From contig JAJRZV010000074.1 in NCBI GenBank assembly GCA_024275095.1, positions 1 to 56,322 of the forward strand: a stretch of DNA of 56,322 nt, read 5' to 3'. This stretch comes from a bacterium (GTDB lineage Bacteria; JAJRZV01). Shown one piece after another: positions 44,530 through 54,490 of the stretch. Position numbers and translations under genes: made by a program. The notes below the pieces were generated by a model, which worked only from the letters and a program-made list of their open reading frames with translations, did not search any database and was not told where the DNA came from. How positions within the stretch are numbered: the first letter of the stretch is position 1; every line of letters begins with the position of its first letter.

Positions 44530-45540
44530 ATGGCAAAAGCAATCGGGCTTATTTCCGGGGGACTTGATTCTCTCCTGGCAACCCTTATCCTCAAGGAACA
44601 GGGAATTAACATCATCGGGGTAAACTTTTATACAGGCTTTTGTATTACCGAGACTCGCAAACGCAAAGGTCTTCCGGCACGCAACCTTCCTGCAGAAACA
44701 GCGGAAAAAACGGGGATCGAACTTCGCATTATTGATGTTTCTGCTGAATACATGGAGATTGTTACGAGACCACGGTACGGATACGGTAAAAACTCCAATC
44801 CATGTATTGACTGCCGCATACTTATGCTCACAAAAGCCCGGGAAATCATGCTCAAGGAAAACGCAGACTTTGTTTACACGGGTGAGGTGGTGGGCGAAAG
44901 ACCCATGACTCAAATGAAACCACAGCTTATGCTCATTGAAAAAGAGGCAGGGCTCCAGGGTTATCTGTTACGGCCTCTCTCTGCAAAACTGCTTCCTCCC
45001 ACGATCCCGGAGAAAGAAGGCATTGTGGACAGGTCAAAACTCTACGCAATAAAAGGGCGATCACGCAAGCCGCAAATGAGGCTGGCGAAAAAATTTGGAA
45101 TCGACGATTACCCCCAACCTGCAGGTGGCTGCTGTTTTCTCACAGACGAAACCTTTGCCAGGCGTTTTTTTGATTTAATGACCAGAAAAACCATTACCCG
45201 TGTGAGCCACGAAGACGTGGTGCTTCTCACGACGGGCCGCCACTTTAAGCTGAATGAAAAAGCCAGGCTAATTGTTGGAAGGAATGAAGTGGAAAACAGA
45301 ATACTTCAGCAATATGCATCTCACAGAATCATGCTCGCCCCTGTCAACGCACAGGGTCCTGTAGCTCTTATTGATGGAGACGTTACGGAAGAAGATATTA
45401 AACGCGCAGCGTCCTTTCTTGCACGCTACTGCAAAGGCAGAGAGGGAATTTTCGTGGAAATAATCAAACGCGGAGAGCCACCATTCTCCATCAGCACCCA
45501 TCCGGAACGTCCCGAAGTAGTGGAATTATTCATGGTCTGA
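44530..45540 (+). CDS. PP-loop tRNA sulfurtransferase-like protein (ThiI/MnmA-related)
   Basis: 336 aa. PP-loop SGGLDS (9-14) for adenylation of tRNA uridine, then NPCIDCR and GGCCF cysteines of the kind used for sulfur transfer. The C-terminal half (about 230-336, RHFKLNEKARLIVGRNEVEN) is like the NFACT-R/DUF814-type region fused in this family, often named tRNA thiouridine synthase-like in anaerobes. It lacks the THUMP domain of true ThiI, so the exact modified base is uncertain. Ribosome site CGGAG. A TATAAT-like -10 lies at 44496-44501. Confidence 0.78.
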   Translation: MAKAIGLISGGLDSLLATLILKEQGINIIGVNFYTGFCITETRKRKGLPARNLPAETAEKTGIELRIIDVSAEYMEIVTRPRYGYGKNSNPCIDCRILMLTKAREIMLKENADFVYTGEVVGERPMTQMKPQLMLIEKEAGLQGYLLRPLSAKLLPPTIPEKEGIVDRSKLYAIKGRSRKPQMRLAKKFGIDDYPQPAGGCCFLTDETFARRFFDLMTRKTITRVSHEDVVLLTTGRHFKLNEKARLIVGRNEVENRILQQYASHRIMLAPVNAQGPVALIDGDVTEEDIKRAASFLARYCKGREGIFVEIIKRGEPPFSISTHPERPEVVELFMV

Positions 45541-46230
45541 CTTTTTTACTGACTTCAGGTACACAGGCCCCATCGCGTTAACAAGGCCACCACTTATTCC
45601 ACCGGCAAAACTCTTCGAATGCGTCACATCAGGAATAAATACAGAGCGATAACCACCCCACAGTGAAACACACCATCTTAAACGACGTGAGAAACACCAC
45701 GTTACCTCGGCACGCCACCTCCTGGATTTACCCCATGTGTCACTACCTGTGAGCTCCCGGATATAAGGAGCATAAGAATATTCAATATCCAGCCACACAC
45801 TGTAATGATAGAGGCGGTCACGACCTATTTGTGCGGGCGTCAGGGGAAGTGCAAGGCCGGCGGTGAGTGAAAAAGGTTCCAAGTACAGAGCCTTCCACCT
45901 GTACCACTCAAGAGAAAGGACGCTGAGATTGAAATATACACCTGGAACAAAAGGTGTTCCTGCTCCGGCACCCATACCGGCACTGCCGCCCTGTATCATC
46001 AAGCCGGAATCGCCGGCAAAAAGATAGATGCCTCTACCGCGGTAAAACATAAAGGAAGAGCGCTTTTCAACTTCTTTATCTGCTCCGAGCACATGGCCAC
46101 TCGCCAACACACACATGACCAGACACAAGCTTCCCGCCAACAAATTCAAACTTCGATTTTCGACGTTTAGCCAATCCGTTTTTTTAAAAGGCACTGCAAG
46201 CAACCTCATCGGAAAACCAAAAATCAACAC
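45526..46230 (-). CDS. Exported protein, possible outer-membrane barrel
   Basis: 234 aa, not recognised. A hydrophobic core (LLAGSLCLVMCVLASGHVLGA, about 29-49) is a probable signal sequence preceded by an unusually long N-terminus, so the true start may be internal (for example M8). The mature part has alternating aromatic strands (YFNLSVLSLEWYRWKALYLE, HYSVWLDIEYSYAPY, RWCVSLWGGYRSVF), compatible with a barrel. The 3' end overlaps the convergent PP-loop gene by 15 nt. Confidence 0.6.
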   Translation of the reverse strand: MLIFGFPMRLLAVPFKKTDWLNVENRSLNLLAGSLCLVMCVLASGHVLGADKEVEKRSSFMFYRGRGIYLFAGDSGLMIQGGSAGMGAGAGTPFVPGVYFNLSVLSLEWYRWKALYLEPFSLTAGLALPLTPAQIGRDRLYHYSVWLDIEYSYAPYIRELTGSDTWGKSRRWRAEVTWCFSRRLRWCVSLWGGYRSVFIPDVTHSKSFAGGISGGLVNAMGPVYLKSVKKSDHE

Positions 46231-46388
46231 CTGCTTCGACCGCTTCAGGTACAGGCACAGGACATATTAAAACCAGAGCAGCGTTTTTTAAAGAAATAAA
46301 ACTTTATACCCGGAAATACGCCTACTCCCCCGTTCCCCCACGTTACAAAGCGAATCCTTGACTTTGGTTAAGTGTAATGCTATCTCAC

Positions 46389-46397
46389 TGGTATAAT
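46389..46397 (+). promoter_or_regulatory. Extended -10 promoter element
   Basis: TGGTATAAT, a perfect -10 with the TGn extension, 27 nt before the ATG of the barrel protein at 46425. The -35 is weak, which extended -10 promoters tolerate. Confidence 0.6.
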
Positions 46398-46424
46398 TGA
46401 ATAAACTTCACCGGAGGTTAGAAG

Positions 46425-47945
46425 ATGAAAAAAGGAATTTTTATTATGTTGCTATGTCTTACCGTACCTCTCGTAACATCTGCGGATGAAGCCATTGTAT
46501 TTGAACACGATGGATATTACAGAATATACGGGCATTACCTGCGCCACCTGGATCAACGTAACAATATTAACAATGTAGGATTTCTGGATATGAGGTTTCG
46601 CTATGAGCCCATATTTAAACTAACAGGTTCTATTTCGATAAAAGCACAGATTGATATGCTGGATAATGTTGTCTGGGGTTACTATCCTCCAGGAGACGAA
46701 TTGAGCGTACTCGAAAACACTCCCAATGACTACGGCTTAGAAACGATTGGCGAGAGTGCACCCGATGGAGCACTCAGTAATCTTTATGGACCTAATGGAA
46801 GTTCTCGCAACATTAACGTAAAGCGTGTATGGATCGAGATTGTTTCTTTTCTTGGAAAACTCAAAATAGGAAGAACCGACTCACATTGGGGAATGGGTAT
46901 TTTTGAAAATAACGGAAATGAGTACACAAGAAGCGCAAGGTTCCTGTCCCCCACACCGTTTCACCAGGAATGGGGAACGAGCCGTTTTGGAGATACAAGA
47001 GACTCCATCCTGCTGGCCACCAAACCTCTCGGCCGTGACAAACCCTTCGTCCTCGCACTTCGTTTCGATGTCTTCAGTGAAGGGAGCGTTTACAGGCCCG
47101 GAGATGACGAGGACAGGTGGTCAATTATTCCTCTTTATATGGACCGGGAAAGAAATATTTATGCAGGAGCTTTTATCAGCTACCTCAGACAGCCCTCCTC
47201 CGATACCCACATAGCCATATTCGACCCTTATGTAAAAATGGCAATGCCGTTCCACAGAAACTTAAACCTTGAGGCAGAAGCGACGGTTTTCCTGGGCAAA
47301 ACCGGCTTTATGCAGGGTAATACAGGTGAGCTGGGATATAGAGGTGGCGATCTCACTGTAAAAGCTGTTAATGCTGTCGGTCGCATCAGCTACAATCTTC
47401 CACCCCTCAAGTTTCTTACAGAAGCAGGCTACGCATCTCCGGAGAAAAATGGTTTCGAAGACGGAGAGCTTACGGCCATACCTATGGATCCGGATTTCAA
47501 TATAGCATTGTTGATGTTTGATTATGCCTCTGCTTATTTCGCAGGAATGCTTGTTGACCAGAAAAATCTGCCGGCCAATCTTTCCCGTCTCATCCCTTCC
47601 GATGGAGCTATAACCAACGCATTGTGGGGACGTTTTCAGATGAAGTTCGCTCCTGTGGATACTCTTTCCTCCGCGGTCCAGGTTGTCTGGGCCCAGGGAC
47701 TGGAGCCACTCCTTACACTTTATGGAGATACATTAAACGTAAGAGGCGTAACACCGGCCAAGCACTACGGCTGGGAACTGGACTGGAACTTTAAATTCGG
47801 TTTAGGAGAAAATCTCATGTTTGACCTTCAAATGGGTTTCCTGTGGCCAGGACGGGGCATAGGCAATTATTTAAGCGAAGATGGCACCACAAAAAGAAAC
47901 AGCATGATTTTCGGTCTTACCGGAGGATTAACCGCCTATTTTTGA
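46425..47945 (+). CDS. Large outer-membrane beta-barrel protein
   Basis: 506 aa. Signal peptide MKKGIFIMLLCLTVPLVTSA. The rest is amphipathic strands rich in Tyr/Trp/Phe with acidic turns (FLDMRFRYEPIFKLTGSISIKAQIDM, VWIEIVSFLGKLKIGR, WELDWNFKFGLGENLMFDLQMGF) and ends in Phe (GGLTAYF). KLKIGRTDSHWGMGIFENNGN resembles a motif seen in uncharacterised myxobacterial barrel proteins. Transport function unknown. CGGAGG ribosome site. Confidence 0.78.
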   Translation: MKKGIFIMLLCLTVPLVTSADEAIVFEHDGYYRIYGHYLRHLDQRNNINNVGFLDMRFRYEPIFKLTGSISIKAQIDMLDNVVWGYYPPGDELSVLENTPNDYGLETIGESAPDGALSNLYGPNGSSRNINVKRVWIEIVSFLGKLKIGRTDSHWGMGIFENNGNEYTRSARFLSPTPFHQEWGTSRFGDTRDSILLATKPLGRDKPFVLALRFDVFSEGSVYRPGDDEDRWSIIPLYMDRERNIYAGAFISYLRQPSSDTHIAIFDPYVKMAMPFHRNLNLEAEATVFLGKTGFMQGNTGELGYRGGDLTVKAVNAVGRISYNLPPLKFLTEAGYASPEKNGFEDGELTAIPMDPDFNIALLMFDYASAYFAGMLVDQKNLPANLSRLIPSDGAITNALWGRFQMKFAPVDTLSSAVQVVWAQGLEPLLTLYGDTLNVRGVTPAKHYGWELDWNFKFGLGENLMFDLQMGFLWPGRGIGNYLSEDGTTKRNSMIFGLTGGLTAYF

Positions 47946-47986
47946 GCAAGAAACGCAAATTATGAAATTAGTATCGCTGCGTGAAA

Positions 47987-48400
47987 CTATCCTTTCTCAA
48001 CCAGTTCAATCAGTACACCGTTCATTGACGAGGGATGAATAAAAATGTAGGCAACGTCTCCTACTCTTACCGGTTTATCCGGGATGAGTTTCACGCCCTG
48101 AGACCTCAAATGCTCAATCAGTGCATCCAGACCTTTCACTTCAAAGCATATATGATGTATTCCCTCACCCTTCTTTTTGAGAAAGCTATCTATTGGACCT
48201 GCAGCAGCCGTTGCCTCAACCACGTGCAACTGCGTTTCTCCTATCTGTGCAGCTCGAACGCGCATGTTCTCCCACGGGAGCTCCCACTGGAGGTCAAAAG
48301 ATATTCCGAGTAACCGCGAATATTTCTCTGTCACTTCTTCTGCATTGTGGACAGCATGAACAACCTCGAATACTCTTGTCACTCTGAACTTCTCACTCAT
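47987..48400 (-). CDS. Methylmalonyl-CoA epimerase-like VOC protein
   Basis: 137 aa. Vicinal-oxygen-chelate fold: two beta-alpha-beta units with probable metal ligands H15 or H18 (VVHAVHN), GIHHICFEV and a C-terminal Glu in VLIELVE. TQLHVVEATAAAGPIDSFLKKKG matches the epimerase family. It would interconvert (R)- and (S)-methylmalonyl-CoA, matching MeaB at 16158. Other VOC activities cannot be excluded. AAGGAGG ribosome site; stands alone between two barrel genes. Confidence 0.8.
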   Translation of the reverse strand: MSEKFRVTRVFEVVHAVHNAEEVTEKYSRLLGISFDLQWELPWENMRVRAAQIGETQLHVVEATAAAGPIDSFLKKKGEGIHHICFEVKGLDALIEHLRSQGVKLIPDKPVRVGDVAYIFIHPSSMNGVLIELVEKG

Positions 48401-48545
48401 AGCATCCTCCTTTTACAGAGTCATAAGTACGACATTAAACGCGACCGGTGCTTTCTTCAATAATTTCTGGTTTCTTTATTTTAAAGTATTTTCAAACCCG
48501 TTTTTTTGATTATAATTCTGGAGACACCATAACGTGGGGGACATC

Positions 48546-49862
48546 ATGGCACGATACCTGTCAGGAATATTATTAATCATATTTCTGTGGCCTTTAAGAG
48601 CAGGTGCAAGCGGGTTTTATATGACTAATTTCGGTGGTAGTGGAGCTTCGGCAGTATCCTCAGGTGCCGAGGCCACATTCTGGAATCCGGCAGGTGTAAT
48701 AAATGGAAGAAACGTGGAGGTGCTACTTGATTATACCCAGTTTCTGGTAAACATGAAGTACAAACGTAACTTCATATACAAATTTGATGAGTCAACCCAA
48801 AAGTGGATAACTGAAACCGCTGACAATCTTCCTGAGGACACTCTGCTCAATTTCCCTCCGCTTCCTTTTGTAGGCACTGTCTGGAGAATAAATAAAAAAA
48901 TAGCAGCCGGACTCGGCATTTACACTCCATTCGGATCATCAACCAGGTGGAGTGATAAGAACGGATACCAAAAATATCATTCTATCAGTGGTTCTATCCT
49001 CACAGTTTACGTGTCCCCTACCTTTGCGTTAAGAGTCACACCTTGGCTCGACGCGGGTATAAGCATAAGTTACGTAAGAGCCGCCATAGAAGCTGAAAAA
49101 TACCAGTCGTTTGCAGATGTTGTTGGAGGACTGCCGGAAGATTCCTCTCTCGACGCCTTGCTTAAAATGCACACATTTGCCGGCAACGGGTGGAATGCAG
49201 CATTTGGCTTCATGATTCACCCACAACCAACGTGGAAAATGGGAATATCGTATACTTTTCCACTGGAACTCAGTCTCAAAGGCACCATCGAAATTCAACC
49301 ACTTGGAGAAAAGGCTCTCGCACTCTTCTCCGGCGCGTCAGCTTATGCAGAAGGAACACTCAAAACCACTTTCCCCCAAACACTGCGACTGGCTGCAGAA
49401 TGGAACATTTCCGGTGTGCATTTTCTCACAGGGGCATTTGAGTACGTTAACTGGAGAGCTTTTGATGGTTTTCGCTTCCATTTTGACAGGCGGACCAGTC
49501 CATTCGTACCTGAAGAAATGGAGGAAGAAAAAGCATTTTTTGACGCTTATACTGTACGAATTATTTACCGCAACAATAATCCCCACTGGCCCTTTTTTGG
49601 AGGAGCCGGCTTCGAGTCCAATGCTTCGAGCAATCTAACCCAGGCTGCTGATATGCCGGACTATCACAAAGTGCTTTTAATGGGTGGTCTTAATAAACAC
49701 CTGCCGCACGGATTTCAAATTCAGTTTGATCTGCTCGGGGCAATTTTTATTCCACGTACTGTAAACACCTCAGTGCTTGTCCCTCCTGCAAATGGAGATT
49801 ACAGCGGATTCGCCGTGCTCGCCCACGTATCCCTAAGATGGAGCGAGGGAGGTGAATTATGA
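48546..49862 (+). CDS. OmpP1/FadL-family outer-membrane transporter
   Basis: 438 aa. Outer-membrane channel for long-chain fatty acids and other hydrophobic compounds. Signal peptide ends at RAGA; mature N-terminus SGFYMTNFGGSGASAVSSGAEATFWNPAG is the FadL signature (hatch region and NPAG). Later strands include LRLAAEWNISGVHFLTGAFEYV. ATG 48546 chosen by GGGGG upstream and signal-peptide length, over a GTG at 48534. It overlaps the ceramidase-like gene by 4 nt (ATGA), so uptake and lipid hydrolysis are probably linked. TATAAT at 48511. Confidence 0.92.
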   Translation: MARYLSGILLIIFLWPLRAGASGFYMTNFGGSGASAVSSGAEATFWNPAGVINGRNVEVLLDYTQFLVNMKYKRNFIYKFDESTQKWITETADNLPEDTLLNFPPLPFVGTVWRINKKIAAGLGIYTPFGSSTRWSDKNGYQKYHSISGSILTVYVSPTFALRVTPWLDAGISISYVRAAIEAEKYQSFADVVGGLPEDSSLDALLKMHTFAGNGWNAAFGFMIHPQPTWKMGISYTFPLELSLKGTIEIQPLGEKALALFSGASAYAEGTLKTTFPQTLRLAAEWNISGVHFLTGAFEYVNWRAFDGFRFHFDRRTSPFVPEEMEEEKAFFDAYTVRIIYRNNNPHWPFFGGAGFESNASSNLTQAADMPDYHKVLLMGGLNKHLPHGFQIQFDLLGAIFIPRTVNTSVLVPPANGDYSGFAVLAHVSLRWSEGGEL

Positions 49863-52267
49863 AGGTGATGAAAATCGCGGGCTTCATTACTCTAATGTTG
49901 GCGGGAATATCCTGTTCCTCCAGTATGCCGGAGGCATTCCACGTGGAATACACACATGACAACACCCTTTATGTAGGAAGCACCAAAGTGGACATCACCC
50001 CCATTCCATATGGAGAAGATGGTAGCTGTCCTGATGGTGCATACTGTTTTGAAGTGCCCGTGCAAAAAGGGCCGGAAGATGGATGCCCGGACAATAAAAA
50101 CCGGATATATGAAGGACTCCTCGACAGCCCCGAAGGCATCCCGGATGACCCCTGTTCAGAAGGTTTCATTGACGCCAATGGTAATGGCTGGTTCGATGCC
50201 ATCTGGTTGGGCGGTTTCAACATGGCCCGGCCGGCAACAGGTGTAGATCCGGAAGCACACCTATACGCACGAACATTTGCTCTGCGTTTCAATGAAGAAC
50301 TGGTTGTGGTGGTTGTTCTCGACAACATTGGATTGCCTACAATCCAGTTGGCAGGGCTGCGTGAACGCATTCAGGGACTCAGTAAGGGTACACTTTCAAA
50401 AAAATCATTGCTCATATTTTCCGTTCACAACCACGAAGCCCCTGACACACAGGGACTCTGGGGACCGGACCTTGTAACCAATATGGACATTCAGATGGTC
50501 GAGGGGATCAGCCTCCGCGACATTCTGAAGCTGCCGTTCCTGGCCGAAGCGGAGGTCCAGTTTCCCATGAAGGGACTGGTGGACGATTACTGGGCTTGGG
50601 TGGAGAATCGAATTATTCAGGCCGTTCAGACCAGTGTTTCAGAGATGAAAAAAGCCTCGGTAATTCCCTTCCAGGTGGAAGTACCGCACCGGGAGGTGGG
50701 CTGTCACGAGGTATCCTTTGAAGGCGAAGTAAAAATCGACTGCAACAATAATGGTGTGTATAACGAAAACAGGGACCGTGATATATACGAAAAGGGCATG
50801 CCTCGAAATTACCAGGAATGCTTTACCAACCCTTCAGTGCCTGAACGATTTCTTATTACCGATGGCAGGCTTCCTTATGTTGTTGATTACACCGTTTACG
50901 GTTATCAATTTCTGGACGAAAACGGTAAAGTAGTTGCCACATTTGTTGTGTGGGGTAATCACGTAGAGGCCATGTCGGATGATAATACAGCTCTGTCAGG
51001 GGACTGGTCAGGATACCTGTGCAATGAAATTGAAAAGCGCTATGGCGGAACATGTGTTTTTCAGATTGCTCCTGAGGGAGGTCTGACAACTCCTCTCGGA
51101 ACATGTATTCCTTACATCGACGCAAGCGGCCGGTATATTGCTGACGACGGTTCTCCCATCGAGGCTCCCACTTCAAGGCCCGACAATTTCCTGGAACTTT
51201 ATGTTGAGAAGGGTTATCACCTCAAACCTGCCACTGGTGCATTCGAACGAGCGAAAAGCCTGGGGAGACAAATTGCAAAAAGTGTCGCCTATGCCATAGA
51301 CAACAGCGAACCTCTCGAAGTTACCGAGCTCAAAAACACTCTCGCCTTTGTAAACGTGCCCCTATACAATCCCCTGTTCTATGTGGCTGGACGGCTGGAA
51401 CTTATTGAGGGACTTTCTCTCCTCCTGAGAAGTGACGTGGATTTCAACAACATAGACGATGTGATATGGAAAGAAGAGCTCTCCGAAGATAACGATGCCT
51501 GTGGTACTGTCATGTGCCTGAGGTTGCCCATCAATATGGTCACCCTTAATCTCACCGATGGAAATTCCACGTACCGTACAGGTTTTATCACCAATCCGGG
51601 AGAGCTTTTTCCAGAGTACGTAGTGGGTCGTAAGAAAAGTTCCTTCTACTTTCATGATGCTCCCGAAGGCGTGTCGCTTGTGGCACAGGACCCGAACTTT
51701 CCCGCTTACCGCTATACCACCAATATCAATCCCCAGGTGTTCGACGAAATTAAAGGGCTCCGTGAGGTTGCCTCGGAGCTGGGCTACTCTCTCTTTTTCG
51801 TACTGGCAGAAGGAAATTCCACCATAGGGTACGAAATGCCCCAGAGCGACTTCATACTCGTATATGAAGGAATATTCAAGGAAATCACTTCATTTGCAGG
51901 ACTCATAGACAGAGTGCTTGATGTCAACGACGATGATCCAGATCACAATACAGGTCTTTATACTTTCTTCCATCTTACGGAAACAGATAAATACCTCACG
52001 TTCTCACAGCTTATGATGGATACGTGGGAACGATTTTCTGTAGAACTGCGAGACTACAATCCTACTGATGGGTCTCAAGTCTTTTTAAGCAACCATCCAA
52101 ATATTTACGAAGAAGAAGTCTCAATGGGTCCTTACACGGGCGACCTTGTATACAACATGTTGAGGGGTTTATTGGAATACGGCCATTATCAGGCATACCG
52201 CAGTATCCCTTCAGATCCCAACACAGATACAGAAATCCTGGCTCTACCCAAGTTATCCGGTCACTGA
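49859..52267 (+). CDS. Ceramidase-like (neutral/alkaline non-lysosomal type) lipoprotein
   Basis: 802 aa. Signal sequence with Cys19 (GISCSSS), probably a lipoprotein. The neutral ceramidase N-terminal fold is recognisable: KVDITP, LGGF...ARPATG, LYARTFAL, VVLDNIGL and the metal/active-site loop SVHNHEAPDTQGLWG, equivalent to the ceramidase THTHSGPGG. Two insertions contain calcium-loop-like DANGNGWFD and DCNNNGVYNENRDRD. Substrate could be an N-acyl lipid; ceramide itself is not proven. Co-translated with FadL. Confidence 0.8.
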   Translation: MKVMKIAGFITLMLAGISCSSSMPEAFHVEYTHDNTLYVGSTKVDITPIPYGEDGSCPDGAYCFEVPVQKGPEDGCPDNKNRIYEGLLDSPEGIPDDPCSEGFIDANGNGWFDAIWLGGFNMARPATGVDPEAHLYARTFALRFNEELVVVVVLDNIGLPTIQLAGLRERIQGLSKGTLSKKSLLIFSVHNHEAPDTQGLWGPDLVTNMDIQMVEGISLRDILKLPFLAEAEVQFPMKGLVDDYWAWVENRIIQAVQTSVSEMKKASVIPFQVEVPHREVGCHEVSFEGEVKIDCNNNGVYNENRDRDIYEKGMPRNYQECFTNPSVPERFLITDGRLPYVVDYTVYGYQFLDENGKVVATFVVWGNHVEAMSDDNTALSGDWSGYLCNEIEKRYGGTCVFQIAPEGGLTTPLGTCIPYIDASGRYIADDGSPIEAPTSRPDNFLELYVEKGYHLKPATGAFERAKSLGRQIAKSVAYAIDNSEPLEVTELKNTLAFVNVPLYNPLFYVAGRLELIEGLSLLLRSDVDFNNIDDVIWKEELSEDNDACGTVMCLRLPINMVTLNLTDGNSTYRTGFITNPGELFPEYVVGRKKSSFYFHDAPEGVSLVAQDPNFPAYRYTTNINPQVFDEIKGLREVASELGYSLFFVLAEGNSTIGYEMPQSDFILVYEGIFKEITSFAGLIDRVLDVNDDDPDHNTGLYTFFHLTETDKYLTFSQLMMDTWERFSVELRDYNPTDGSQVFLSNHPNIYEEEVSMGPYTGDLVYNMLRGLLEYGHYQAYRSIPSDPNTDTEILALPKLSGH

Positions 52268-52343
52268 GGAACTGCAGGTTCGTATTTTCGTGGAAAATTT
52301 CCAGGGTGGGGTTGTATATTCCATAACAACCCGTTCATGAGGA

Positions 52344-53726
52344 GTGAGGGGAGTGTTTGCAGAAGTCGTGTCAGGCCAATCCCGTTTTTTTCGCGCTTCG
52401 TTCCTGAAAAGGATTTCATCTCTGGCAGCTCCTGTGATGCTGGGCATGCTCAGCCAGGTACTCATGAACATCGTTGACACGGCTTTTATCGGCCGCATCG
52501 GTGAGAGAGCGGATGAAGGCCTTGCCTCATTAGGACTTGGAATTATCGCCATGTGGGTTGTTGGTGGAATGCTCAATGCCCTGAGCGTGGGTATTCAGGC
52601 ACTTACATCCCGACGCGAAGGAGAGGTCGACTATGAAAAAGCAGGACAGGTAGCCTTTAATGGATTTGTTCTCGCAATGCTCCTTGGAGCAGCCTTTGGA
52701 ATATCAGGTTCACTCCTGGCTGACAAAATTGCTCCTGTGCTCAGCAATGACCCTGGAGTGGTTGCGTACATTGAGGACTTTTTGAAATATCGTTTTGTGG
52801 GTCTTTGGCCCATGCTTGTGGTAATAGCATTCAAGGCATTCTTTGATGGCATAGGTCACACCCGCATATACATGTTCAGTGCATTTCTTATGAATGCCGT
52901 CAACCTTTTCCTGGCTTACATACTTATATTCGGTCACCTCGGTCTCCCGCGTATGGAAGTGGGTGGAGCAGCTCTTGCCGCTACCATCAGCGGAACAATA
53001 GGAGCCCTCTTTATACTCGGCATATCCTTGCTTCCCCAATACAGGCGTTACAAGATTATAAGATTGTCCAATCTCTCTCCGCGCATTGCAGCTTCAATTA
53101 TCCGTGTCGCTTATCCTTCCTCCATTGCAGCCATGTTTACAACTCTCGGTTTTCTTATATTTCTGCGAATAGTGGGCATAATAGGTACAGTAGAACAGGC
53201 TGCAAGCACCATTATGATTAATCTCGCATCCCTTTCATTTCTTCCATGTATTGCGCTGGGAACGGCTTCAGCAACACTTGTGGGTCAAAATCTGGGAGCA
53301 CAAAAACCCAAGCGCGCCATGGTTTTTGGTATAGAGGCAGCAAAACTCGGTGCATTGATTATGGGATCTGTCGGCCTGTTAGCATTTATATTTGCTCCTT
53401 ACATCCTCAAAGCGTTCACTCCACATCACGACGTTATAAGAGAGGGAATTAAAGCATTACGGTTGCTGGCAGTGGTTCAGATATTCCAGGCCTCGGGGTT
53501 GGTATTTGCCAACTCCTTAATGGGGGCTGGAGACACCAGATACGTGATGTTCGCAGACGTTCTGCTTCACTACGTTATATTACTCCCCCTTACCTACCTC
53601 ATGGGCGTTACACTTCAGTGGGGCATTTACGGAGCATGGGGAGCTATTGACATTTATATATTCCTGATGGGATTGTTTATGGGAGTCCGCTTCTTACGAG
53701 GGAAGTGGCAGAAAATAAAGCTGTGA
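52344..53726 (+). CDS. MATE-family efflux transporter
   Basis: 460 aa, about 12 transmembrane segments in two pseudo-symmetric halves. Typical first helix: RISSLAAPVMLGMLSQVLMNIVDTAFIGRIGE; the second half starts LGAQKPKRAMVFGIEAAKLGA. Exports cationic or lipophilic compounds with Na+ or H+. The start is GTG at 52344 (GAGGA just before); a GTG at 52353 is possible. Ends 3 nt from the convergent methyltransferase gene. Confidence 0.92.
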   Translation: MRGVFAEVVSGQSRFFRASFLKRISSLAAPVMLGMLSQVLMNIVDTAFIGRIGERADEGLASLGLGIIAMWVVGGMLNALSVGIQALTSRREGEVDYEKAGQVAFNGFVLAMLLGAAFGISGSLLADKIAPVLSNDPGVVAYIEDFLKYRFVGLWPMLVVIAFKAFFDGIGHTRIYMFSAFLMNAVNLFLAYILIFGHLGLPRMEVGGAALAATISGTIGALFILGISLLPQYRRYKIIRLSNLSPRIAASIIRVAYPSSIAAMFTTLGFLIFLRIVGIIGTVEQAASTIMINLASLSFLPCIALGTASATLVGQNLGAQKPKRAMVFGIEAAKLGALIMGSVGLLAFIFAPYILKAFTPHHDVIREGIKALRLLAVVQIFQASGLVFANSLMGAGDTRYVMFADVLLHYVILLPLTYLMGVTLQWGIYGAWGAIDIYIFLMGLFMGVRFLRGKWQKIKL

Positions 53727-53729
53727 TTT

Positions 53730-54443
53730 TTATTCTTTTCTGGCTATTCCAATAATTACGTATCGCCAATTTTCAGGAATTAAAGGTACAAAAACTCGAT
53801 CAAGCATCGCGAGAATCTCCCTCTGCCTTTCCGACCGTCCAAACGCAGCCCAGAAACCGGTGGTCATATAATCAAAAGAAGAAAAAATATTCATAAAATT
53901 TTTAACTTCTTCTATTGTCACGTACCTCCATACTTTCCCCCACGAGACAAAGTTCCGCCGCATAAATTTATGTCCGGGAGAAGCAACAAGATTTTCAGCA
54001 AACATCAGTTCACCTCCGGGCTTGAGAGCATTGTACATCTCTTCAACAGCTCGTCTCTGAAGCTCCTTTCTTCCGCCAGAGCCTATATCTCCCAAGATAG
54101 ATTTAAACATGACAATATCAAATGTATTTTTGTATGGAATTCGTGTTGCATCAATCCGTTCATATTGGATACGATGAGCGACTCCATAACGTTCATGTTT
54201 TTCACGTGCCGTTTTTGTGGGACCTTCAAGATCAGAGCATACGACCTCGGCACCCTGTAAAGCCATCCATAGTGACAATCCCCCGTTCCTGCTCCCCAGT
54301 TCAAGAACTTTTGCACTGGAAAAATCCGAGGAACTTTTCTGAATCCAAAAATCTAAAGCATGGCTCCATGTGCAGACATCCCATTCAATAATGTCCGTCA
54401 AAAGTTCTGGTTGAATTGGTCTGAATTTAGAGGTATATCCCAT
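53730..54443 (-). CDS. Class I SAM-dependent methyltransferase
   Basis: 237 aa. Motif I VLELGSRNGGLSLWMAL, acidic CSDLEG, IDATRIPYKNTFDIVMFKSILGDIG, and ALKPGGELMFAENL (motif III-like) define the SAM fold. The C-terminus WRYVTIEEVKNFMNIF...GFWAAFGRS resembles lipid- or glycan-tailoring methyltransferases. Substrate unknown. AAGGCGG ribosome site. Confidence 0.8.
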   Translation of the reverse strand: MGYTSKFRPIQPELLTDIIEWDVCTWSHALDFWIQKSSSDFSSAKVLELGSRNGGLSLWMALQGAEVVCSDLEGPTKTAREKHERYGVAHRIQYERIDATRIPYKNTFDIVMFKSILGDIGSGGRKELQRRAVEEMYNALKPGGELMFAENLVASPGHKFMRRNFVSWGKVWRYVTIEEVKNFMNIFSSFDYMTTGFWAAFGRSERQREILAMLDRVFVPLIPENWRYVIIGIARKE

Positions 54444-54455
54444 GTCCGCCTTACG

Positions 54456-54484
54456 TTGTATTTGTAATAAAGGATGCTTATACT
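54456..54484 (+). promoter_or_regulatory. Promoter that would give a leaderless transcript
   Basis: TTGTAT (54456-54461), 17-nt spacer, TATACT (54479-54484). Six nt later is the ATG of the Sm-like gene (54491), the expected transcription start, and there is no ribosome site before it. Confidence 0.45.
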
Positions 54485-54490
54485 TTTAAT

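Noticed and set aside
44530-45540. Naming the PP-loop protein ThiI or MnmA outright
   Set aside because: No THUMP domain (ThiI) and the domain order differs from MnmA, so only the general activity is stated.
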